Assembly: GCA_949126835.1 (NCBI GenBank)
Contig: OX421498.1
Coordinates: 34,789,299 to 34,853,298, forward strand
Direction: 5' to 3'
Length of the DNA stretch: 64,000 nt
DNA from: Anisus vortex
Taxonomy: Eukaryota; Mollusca; Gastropoda; Planorbidae
Positions 54,941-64,000 of this stretch are shown here, in pieces. Every line of letters begins with the position of its first letter. Position 1 is the stretch's first letter. The notes below the pieces were generated by a model that worked only from the letters and a program-made list of their open reading frames with translations, searched no databases and had not been told where the DNA came from. The translations under genes were made by a program, and so were the position numbers.

Positions 54941-56230
54941 AAAATGTAGTGCAATTGCCTACGAGATACCTAGCATGCGTCGTGCCTAGAACAAGGTTAG
55001 CAACCCCGAAAATCTTATCTAATGCAAAACAACGCATTTATCCACCTACCAGTCCCGTCAGTAAATTCTAAAATATTTTAGCAGTTTAACTGAGCAGTAA
55101 AAAGTATATCAGTTGCCCTTAATTTGTTAATTTGAAAAAAAACTTGAATTAGACTTGTCCTTAAAATGCTGACAATCATGTCTAGGGTAGGGGATCGGCA
55201 ACCTACGTGTTGCTTTTCACACTTAGCACGTAGATCAATGTTCAATGGCACGCGGAAGACTCTAAACAACTCAATTCAGTTCTCTTCTCTAAGTAATTTA
55301 GCCCTAGAGCAGGGTGACATTTAGGCTGTTTGCACGCTGAATAAATTTAAAATCCTGCTTTGGCTCATTATTATCAAAATGTTGAGTTCTGGTCTAGGGA
55401 TACATAATTTATGGATAACCCCTTTATTAATTAATTATGCATAAAATACAATTTTTTTATTCAAACAATCGAAAAGATTATTTAGAAATTGACCAAATGA
55501 TACAAAACAACGACTAACCTGTTTATTTCGATAGCATCCAACAGGGGGACTGAACCAAATACTGGGAGGTAACTCAGTGATTCGAGCTCACGCCGCTATA
55601 AGGTATTTTATGTGTGAAGATTTCATTCGCGCATTTATGTGGCAAGCTCTACACCCTGTCCTACCCCCACCAGGTACCACCCATTCTCACGCACTATCCC
55701 ATCCCCATTTAAACCTATTTCCAAACTCTACCACCCACGTTCAGCCGAGCCCAACATCCAGATTCACCTTTGAATTTATAAAAATACAAAAAATCATTTT
55801 ACATTTTTGTTTGTACCTCCAGTGCAGTGACATGGTGTTAAGCATCCCTGACACCCTCCGTCCCACCCCCACCGCCCACCCGACTACCTTCAATTCTACT
55901 ACTGCTTAATGTGAACACTAGTTAAAGGCGTAATGTTCGGCATCGATCCCTTGGTAAACGTCGGAATGGCTCGGTATTCAAATAGAACACTGTACCGAAC
56001 GCCAAACACCCGTTTCTACTTCACAGGTTTTATTACGCGATGTATGTGCACTTCCGTTCCACGAATTGTGTCCCCCCCCCCCCCCCCCGCTATATTTATT
56101 AAAGGCCGCAGCTTATCTAGGCGTCTCATGCCACCCCCCTTCCACCCCTTTTCTCCACCTGCAATGATAATTAATATTCTTGTCCGGATTTAACGACTAA
56201 ACCGAATTAATACGGATTTACATGTCGGTC

Positions 56231-56277
56231 CAACCATAGCGTCCATAATGAGATAGAGAGAGAGAGATAGAGAGATA

Positions 56278-56329
<52 letters not shown>

Positions 56330-56345
56330 TAGAGAGGAAGAGAGA
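56231..56345. repeat. GA/GATA microsatellite
   Basis: Interspersed GAGA and GATAGA units over about 115 bases. Confidence 0.9.
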
Positions 56346-57148
56346 ATGAGACAGTGCTATGTATCAACTTTTGCTTGCATCGATCAAACAACACCAGGAA
56401 TGGGTTTATGGGTTAAAGTTGACGGTTCTCAAATCGCAATCTATCTATTTATTCGAAGTGATCCTTTGAATTTTAAAACAACCTTTAATTTTTTTTTCTT
56501 CAGGGCAAGAGAGAGAAAAAACATACATACATCCTATCACTTTTTTTCACGTTCTTTTATCACTAAATGTACAGATATAATTGTTACAATTGTAAACGTT
56601 AAAGGACAATAGTGTCCGTACAAGGCCCGCAAATTTAATAGACTGAGATTCGGTCCGAGTTTCTCAAAGCAAACTTTTAAGTACGAAATGGGAAAATCTG
56701 TGTAAGGTGTCTATCACCTCAGTGATTATTCAACCTACCTTGTTTATTTAACACCTTTACCTTGTACCGACGTCGTAGCAGCGGTAGATGATCACAGGTG
56801 AAGGATCTAGTGTTCGGGGTCAGGGAACGACCCTGGATACCATCTAGTTACACATTCTCCATACAATGAGCTAAACATAGTAACTTGAGTGATTGGGATT
56901 TCTTGGACGCCAATAACTGATTGGAAAAAATCGCCATCTTGTGCTGTAGGGCGTCGGTTTTACTTAAGCAATCGGCACTGATCTATATGGCTTTAAAATG
57001 ATTTCTGCGATTGATTCACCATATGGTCAACTCAAATGTATAAACCAAACAGCCAGAAACGTTTATCTAAAATTCTAAAGATTCTAAAGGATCTGAAAGA
57101 GCATTCATGTCTCTCTATTAATAAATCGTGATTCCATATTGATGTTTT

Positions 57149-57348
57149 GGTAAAGTAAAGTTTCTCCCGGATCAAATTGATCATTAGGCCCGATGAAGCA
57201 GCGTTCTAGGAGATGTGTGGCCAGCCAAATGCTCAGTCGCCTTTAATTTATCCCAACAATGGTCCCTCCAATCCCGGAAACAAATCCTAGTCCTCAACAG
57301 GATTCGAACCCGGGACCTTCGGATCGTCAGTCGAACGCACTCGGCTAA
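57149..57348 (-). mobile_element. tRNA-derived SINE (family S2)
   Basis: Reverse complement of the 60511-60780 SINE, diverged. The B box GGTTCGAATCC and a tRNA-like head are at the right; the tail with TTGATCCGGGAGAAACTTTA is at the left. The internal 45-bp segment is partly lost. Confidence 0.75.
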
Positions 57349-57797
57349 ATAAATACTATTACTAGTACTAGAAACACATTTATATCATTTTAATCTTTTT
57401 GTTTTCATTGACCTTAAAATGCTTAGCAATACATTCCCTGCTATTCAAATCTATGTTTTGGCATCATAATATCCTGATCAGGTATACAATTTTTTAAACC
57501 TTTATATGAAACTTAAGGGAGATAAGAAAGGGAAGAAAGCTCTTTTCTCCGTGTTAAGATTGTATGGATTTTTTTCATTGTTTACTTAATATAATAACCA
57601 ATCGCATTATAGAAAAACAATGAATATTTTACCGATTTTCAGATTTTAAAAGAGATATAATTTTTTTTAAGGATTATATAATGTGTATTGAAACACTCTT
57701 TAAAATACTTAAATATTTTTTTTATATTGTATTCTGCTATTGTTAACTCAATTATTTCATTGCATTAATAAATCCCTTCACTATGATGGCTCTAAGG

Positions 57798-58220
57798 CAG
57801 GGGTCGGGAACCTTTTTGTCTGTTAGAGCCATAGACACCACATATTTTAAATCATGCATTATGTTAAAAATATAAAATTCAAGTAAATTTGTGCATTTTG
57901 TGTAATTTCAACACTAAAGTCACTAAAAGTACAATAATTATGTCTCTGAATTCTTTTTTATAACATTGTTAAGCTGTTGCTAATCAATAAAGAGTATTTA
58001 TTACCATTTATGCGACCACTGGTGCAATGGATTTGCTGATGGCTTTGTAGTCTGGTTGATACGTGGTGAGGTTAAGCTTCATGCAGGTGTTGAGACTTCC
58101 ATCCGTTAAATGTGATCGCAGGTTGGTCTTAACGTTCTTTAGATGTGAGAAGGACTGATCTCATGCATACGTAGAGCCAAACATTGTCAGTACAGCAATA
58201 CTGACACGCTGCAGTATGTG
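57798..58220 (-). mobile_element. hAT transposon remnant (3' end)
   Basis: The terminal CAGGGGTCGGGAACCTTTTT at 57798 is the standard end of hAT/Charlie-like elements. About 200 bases inward lies a decayed transposase C-terminus. The right-hand end of the element was not found. 58221-60377 shows nothing else recognisable apart from a CA/CT-rich patch near 58770. Confidence 0.7.
58010..58220 (-). pseudogene. hAT transposase C-terminal (dimerisation) fragment
   Basis: The minus strand reads VSIAVLTMFGSTYA, a stop where Cys is expected, then QSFSHLKNVKTNLRSHLTDG and SLNTCMKLNLTTYQPDY. This is the conserved hAT dimerisation region (FGSTYxCEQxFS...LRSxLTDxxL). One in-frame TGA is visible and the rest of the protein is missing. 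Confidence 0.8.
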
Positions 58221-60377
58221 GTATGTGACGGGAAGCGCGTTCCAAGTTTTGACAATCAACTGGTCTGCGTGTTAAAGTTTTTTTCATTTCTGCCAACTTG
58301 TGTTTGCTCACCATGCTTAAATATAATTTTTGACCGAAATTACTACTAAAATAGTTCGTTTCAAAAGTATATGCTTAGTGCCCATCACCGTAACACAAAA
58401 GAATATTCAAGGCAAACTTTATGTCATTAAGTCCAGAATTAAAAAATATGCTGTATGATGTAGGCTACTCAAGATCAAAAGGTGTTTATCTAAGTCATTT
58501 AACTTATTGCCTATTTCTTTATTTTCCTTTTTTTCTTACTAATGAAAAGATTTTATATTTAAGTCATAATAAATTAGCCAAACATAAGTTGACCAAATGA
58601 TTCATTATGTTTACCGCTATATCCAGCAATGGTTATGTAAAAACATTTAAACTTCGGGTAACTTTTGTAGCATATTATTTCAAACTATTGTCAAATAATT
58701 TATAAAAACTAGTTAATTAAACTTTTTGGATTATTAACAAAGGAAATAGGTCTGTATTATATTTCTCTCTCTCTATCACACACACATACACACTCTCTTT
58801 CCCTCACACGCAAACACACACTCCCTCAATCCATCTGTAATCTACCAAATAAATGTATTAAATTTAAGAGCCATTTATCAAGGGGAAACAACAATGAAAA
58901 TAATTTAAAGAAGAATAAAACCAAACAACAGATTATCTTCCTTTGAACTCTTTATTTATTGAACTGAAATGAGCCGTCGTGCAGAAGAACAGAGAAATTT
59001 TGCAAACAGAGCATTTTAAATATACGTTCGATCTAGTAAAATAATCAATAAATAAATAACAAAAAGAACCACTGGTGAAAATATCATCACATGACTGCTA
59101 TAGTATGATCACAGACTAATCGATTTGAGGCGAGGGAGGAGGGGGCCTTTATACATGAAATAAACATAATATTTATATAAGAACATAAATAATATATTCA
59201 GTATATTATTAGATATGATACATAACATGTTCAACTGTAGTGCAACCAGAAATAAGGACATTATATGCATGATACTATAAAATGAAAGTGAAATAAATTT
59301 CTTTAACAAAATTAATATTAGACAGTTCTTAGTTTCCAAAAATAAATGGTTTATAAAAAAAATTAAAATAAACTTTAGCTATACTGGATATGCTACTCTT
59401 AAATGTATGTAGAAAAGTGTTTCATTTAGAAATGTACATTACTTCCATGTTACGCAAGTATTTTACTTATCACAATTAAGGATTAAAGGACTCAGATAAT
59501 CCTGATAAATCCCTTTAAGCTGAATATGTGAATGTTAGCTTTTATTGTTGTTGTTGTTTTCAAGATTTATCTCCCTTTGATCGTATGCAAGTATATTGCA
59601 GTAGAAACGAGACGGGGAAACGCCTTTGAGTTTAATATAGCAACAGAAAGTATACACAGTAAACCTTTTATACCATTCTTGCTGTTACCGTGTTGTAAAT
59701 GTATATGTAAACCGGGTTTCCATCATAGTACAGTGCACACACACACACACAAAATATATCTACATCGATATATAACAATATCGTATCAGCATGAATAGCA
59801 TCAAGTAAAAGTCACGCCAACTTCAGTAAAAACATAATTCAAATTGTGAGTTTTACATAAAAATTTTCTAAATTATTAATAGATAATATATTTTAACTCT
59901 AAACCAATAATTAAACAAATTAAAACAAAACCAAAACTAAATTTGAAAGCAACCTAGTAACATTCTAATGTTTGACTATATACAAATATGAATGTGGATT
60001 AGAATTGTATAAATATTCTGTGATATAACAAAGTCTCAAAATTATTATTTATGTTTTTGATAAACAATATTAACAAATAAAGAATCAAAGAAAGTTAGAG
60101 TCTTAAGTATCCAATGATTGCAATTAAGCTTATAAGACAACAACACTGAAACAAAATATTGCATCGTATTTGAGAGGAGTTTTCTCAATGTTGTTTGTTT
60201 GTTTGTTTTCTTATTGCTTTTAGGGCATTAAAGACAAAGTGGTGGGTAAATAAACAACAAATAACATTCTATAGTCGCACCATGCAGACAGGAGAAGTTG
60301 GGATCAAGAAAGGTATAGGTTTGAGCTGCTAAATCTGGACAACTCAATAGTGATCTACATTCTACTACATGTGAGAG

Positions 60378-60890
60378 CAAAGACCATAATAAGATGGACC
60401 AGCTTGCTTTAATATTTCTGCAATTTGATAACTTGAAACATTTAGTTTAGGAATTTCCGATCGCACTAAGTCAAATAGACTTCCGGTTTAGTAATTGACT
60501 GATTTTCTCATGGGGCATGGTAGCCGTTCGGCAGCGCGTTCGACTGGCGAGCCGAAGGTCGCGGGTTCGAATCCTGATGCAGTCTAGGATTTTTTTCCAG
60601 GGTCTGGAGCGTGTCCCTGAGTCTACCCAGCTCTGATGGGTACCTGACTTTAGTTGGGTAAAGTAAAGGCGGCTGTGCACAGTGCTGGCCACAGAATCAC
60701 CTAGTATGCCGTGGCCACAGAAACTTGTGAACGCTGCTTCATCGGACCTATGGATCAACTCGGTTCGGTACTTTACTTTATGATTTTCTCAATGGAAAAT
60801 TAAGAAAAAAATAGAAAGTTGTATACAACGGAAACCTTTAAAGCTATCATAGTCTTAAATGACTTCTACGCATTTCCGTGGTGAAAGTCA
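60378..60890. mobile_element. Diverged copy of the CAAAGAC MITE, split by a SINE
   Basis: CAAAGACCATAATAAGATGG at left matches the terminal repeat of the 31428-31717 MITE. GAAAGTTGTATACAACGG at 60817-60834 matches its interior. The 270-bp SINE at 60511-60780 splits it. The right end is rearranged and lacks a clear terminal repeat. Confidence 0.65.
60511..60780 (+). mobile_element. tRNA-derived SINE, complete reference copy (family S2)
   Basis: A tRNA-like head with A-box-like TGGTAGCCGTTCGG and an exact B box GGTTCGAATCC, then a body including CCCAGCTCTGATGGGTACC and TGGCCACAGAA, ending TACTTTACTTTA. Perfect 11-bp target duplications TGATTTTCTCA flank it (60500-60510, 60781-60791). It inserted into the MITE around it. 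Confidence 0.92.
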
Positions 60891-60969
60891 CTAGATGAGA
60901 AACTAAAATTGAGGGAGGCAGAAAAAATGAGGGGGGGGGGGATTTCTTTCGTTGTGAAAAGTGATACAT

Positions 60970-61050
60970 TTAACCCTTCACGTACCGACCTACTTCTATC
61001 TATGCTGCCTTCAGTTCCGCTATATACGCGCCCGGGACTGTAAGGGTTAA
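60970..61050. mobile_element. 81-bp TTAA-flanked MITE (copy 2)
   Basis: Reverse-oriented near-copy of 47342-47422 of the same length. 61051-62460 otherwise contains a (TG)n tract at about 61806-61852 and no recognisable gene. Confidence 0.75.
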
Positions 61051-62477
61051 ACAAGATGGCGCACTTAAAAATTAGTTGTACAAAGTGAATACAATAGCAA
61101 ATTTAGTTGTTTGAAACAGGAGGGACCGGGAGGGGGTGCTAAGAACAGAGATTAGGGAAGGGAATAAATGATAGAAACAGGTAGAAGTGTTTTATTTTAT
61201 GTAAGCAGTCTAGGATTTAATAAGTATTTATTATTAGGCACGATCATTCTTTCCATTTCTCACTCTCTCTTTCTCAAAATCTAAATATCAATTATATGCT
61301 GTGTATGATTATGACTTATATATATTGTGTTATATGAAGCACAACTACTATAAAGGCATAGGTGACGTAACCAGACGTTCTAATGCCTTTATAAGCTAAC
61401 ATATAAGTAACATACAAGTGACATACAAATGATAAGCGGTGAAACGAATGAAAAAGTATTTCCCTAATCTTGTCAACTCTAGATCTAATCCAAATCCTGC
61501 AAATCAATTTATAAATATATATCAATGTTTATCAACAAACATTTTAAGCTAACTACGTTACCTTTATTTAATTTAAAATTATAATAAACATTGAGTTTAT
61601 CGAAACTGATATTATATAAGTATAGATCTAGATCAGTGGCCTGTTTGTAATATTTTTAGACTTATTTATAACAGAATCTATACCAAATAGTAATATACAG
61701 AGGACTTTAGATTAGGGAATTTAAAAAAAAATAATAATACGTTTAACAAGGGCTATAACGGAATAGGAACCGATTGTGTGTGATTGTGTGATTTAGTGTT
61801 TGAGTGTATGTGTGTGTGTGTGTGTGTGTGATGTGTGTGTTTGTGTGTATGTCGCGGAGTGTTTGCCTCTTTTTTTTTTTGTTTAATATTCAGGCAAAAA
61901 CATGGGGAGCTATCCACAAAAAAATATCATTATCACATATTATCACGGTTGCGTCCTGGTTTTCGAAAAAAAAAAATAATTTATTCACCGGTAGAAAACA
62001 ACACGATAAGAATAATGTTGCAAACAAACAACCAAAATTTCATTGAACCCATTCTTTGGCCATTGTCCAAGTAAGTGTGGGCTAAAGCAGACGAGATAGA
62101 TGCTCCATAGAATATATTCTCCCCACCACAAAAAAAAATCACACTAACTATTAGGGTTAATCTCCACCGCAACTGGATATTTTTAATATATAGGCCTACA
62201 CTACTTCTAGTGACCAGCACAATAATTTTGCGTACACCCATACATGAAAAATCAACCAATGTCTTGGCCTTACTAAACACAATTCGTCTGGACATCATCT
62301 TAACAAGTCCACTCGTCTTCTTCGTTTAGGTACATTTTCATGATTATGTATCATTATATATTTAATATAATTGTAATGAAAGTTTCTATTTTAATTTTTG
62401 TTTAAAGAGTCACAATCAATGTTGCGATGTTATTTGTGTGTATATTATGTTGTTGTTTTTTTCGGGGGGGGGGGGGG

Positions 62478-62690
62478 AAGTGGATGAGCCGTTAGCGCGT
62501 TCGACTGGTCTACTTGAAGATCCTGGGGTTCTAATCCTGGTGAAGGCTAAGATTTGTTTCATGGACACACAGCTCTGACACATTAGCTGGGATAAAGTAA
62601 AGACGGCTGGGTATTGTGCTGGCCACACAATATCTAGTATGCCGTGACCACTGAAACTGGTGCACGCTCTTCGAGAAAAGATCACACTTT
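62478..62690 (+). mobile_element. tRNA-derived SINE (family S2), diverged
   Basis: The head GTTAGCGCGTTCGACTGG and a decayed B box (GGTTCTAATCC) are followed by GTGCTGGCCACACAATATC and TATGCCGTGACCACTGAAAC as in the reference. A 13-base G run precedes it. Confidence 0.75.
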
Positions 62691-63568
62691 CAGACAGCCT
62701 AATCGTTTCTAGTGACTGGGTGTGTGTGTGTTTGTTAAGAATAGATATCAATGATTAGGGACCTACTATTGAAATTTTAAGGACACCATAATCGTCCGTC
62801 TATTGATGTAATAGCCAGCGTTGAGTCTTCTTATATCTAACAAAACACAAACTTTTTTGACATAGTCACACTATGAATGACAGAATCCCGAGATTCAAAC
62901 ATAGATTCGTTTTTTTAAATGTTTTTTTTTAGATAAAAATAATAAGTACAGTAATATTCGAAACCATTTCGACGAAAGTATTTTAGAACGTTTATCACAA
63001 TCAATATATTGCCCTTTAAACTTTGAATTAACAAGAACTTGCAAGAAGATACAAATTATTTATGAACATAATTTATAATAAAATGTGAATAAATTATGGT
63101 TTGTTTATTTTTTTTTTTAAAGTCATTACTTATAATACATTTTTTTTTCTATTCTGGGTTTTCTTTCTCAATCAAATAAAAAACAAAACAAATAAAAGTT
63201 ATTTTAGACCCTGTGCAAAACATTAAACAAGATTATTTTTCAAAATTAAACACGGACATTTTGTTTAGTTTTGCACAAACAAAAAATTCGAAAGTATAAT
63301 ATAGGCCTAGTTTGAAATACAATGCTAAAAAAACGTTATTTATACTTTTAATGAAACAAAATAAAAAAAATGAGCTAGAAAGAACTGTGGGTCAGATTTT
63401 CGTGAACATATTTAAATGCGAACGAACAATTCCGTCCTTGACCAATAGAAGAGCTAGCAGATTCCCAACCAATAGGAACGCGCGCGCACTGCACGCGAAA
63501 AAAAAATTCGATGGCACGCCGAGTGTGGAGAAATATTAAACTGACCCAAGTTAGGAGTAATGATCATA

Positions 63569-63785
63569 CCAGAAACGTAACAAGTTGGAAACGGGTGGGG
63601 GCGATTGCCCCAGGCGCCAAATCTCCGACAGGTTCCATGTTAACACTTTCTTAAGCTCAGCGTTCTGACCAATATAAAACTAATATTCTTAATAATAATA
63701 GACGCAAATTTACCCCACCCCCTCTCTTTTATTTTTTCCCCTCAGCACGAAATGCGTTATTTTCTCTAGTTACGTCATTGTATCA
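63569..63785. mobile_element. Possible MITE with GTAACAAG/CTAGTTACGT ends
   Basis: AGAAACGTAACAAGTTGG at left and CTCTAGTTACGTCATTG at right form a weak inverted pair resembling the 46739-46892 MITE. The ends are decayed. 62691-63568 and 63786-64000 show nothing recognisable. Confidence 0.3.
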
Positions 63786-64000
63786 TGCTGATGTCCAGGA
63801 AGTGTAGCAAGTATTGTAGATTCTATAGAATGTGTATAGTAGCTTTTTACCTAAAACAAATGGGCATCCGGCAGGATAGCGACTGTCAAAACAGCGACCG
63901 TAACTTGAGCGACTATACAAGGGCGACGTAATCAGGTTGGCATTTCGACTTTTAAGACCCTCCCTTTTCGTACTGTTAACAAACCAAACTGGGAAAAAAT

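Noticed and set aside
60511..60585. tRNA-like sequence with A and B boxes
   Set aside because: It is the head of a SINE with target duplications and relatives at 57149 and 62478, not a functional tRNA gene.

Overview
The window looks like nuclear DNA of a gastropod mollusc, probably a heterobranch or planorbid-type snail. This is an inference. It rests on the AT-rich, intron- and transposon-laden texture, a cluster of single-exon Srw/FMRFamide-receptor-like GPCRs, a multi-exon immunoglobulin-superfamily gene, and molluscan-style repeats. No rRNA, genuine tRNA gene, CRISPR array or bacterial-type operon is visible. All recognisable host genes lie on the minus strand.

Layout. (1) 1-37.7 kb holds a degenerate tandem array of one cassette: an intronless GPCR gene (at 1-372 partial, 11093-12118 intact, 15790-16365 broken, 32932-33951 intact) plus, in three of the four copies, a single Ig-domain exon to its right (2600-2920 broken, 20492-20803 intact, 37376-37687 intact). 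Flanking non-coding DNA is recognisably shared between copies. They are separated by private insertions: a 3.4-kb piggyBac-like element with another TIR element nested inside it, MITEs, SINEs, LINE fragments, and a 7.8-kb satellite (22237-30026) of sixteen ~490-bp monomers, each bounded by terminal inverted repeats. (2) 37.4-54.5 kb holds a multi-exon Ig gene read right to left: a signal-peptide exon (54450), two Ig domains each split over two exons, and two single-exon Ig domains. All seven exons have compatible splice phases. Its introns carry a nearly fresh 6.9-kb Ty3/gypsy retrotransposon (39780-46702), a probable solo LTR, a SINE with an internal minisatellite, MITEs and a 2.75-kb array of an 8-bp unit (GGAAGTAA). 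(3) 54.5-64 kb contains no convincing gene, only SINEs, a hAT transposase remnant, MITEs and microsatellites.

How it fits together. The GPCRs are probable chemosensory or neuropeptide-type receptors and the Ig gene encodes a secreted or surface recognition-type protein; both are family-level inferences. The Ig exon was copied together with the GPCR, but the signal-peptide and upstream Ig exons were not. The extra Ig exons at 20.8 and 2.9 kb are therefore either orphans or additional/alternative exons of one very large transcription unit with GPCR genes nested in its introns. No terminal exon (stop codon, membrane anchor) was found for the Ig gene.

The retrotransposon is notable in its own right: protease-integrase-RT order (Gmr1-like), a SCAN-like Gag, a probable +1 frameshift at the gag stop, a triplicated primer-binding-site module, and LTRs differing at about one base although RT/RNase H is deleted and one integrase catalytic Asp is Asn.
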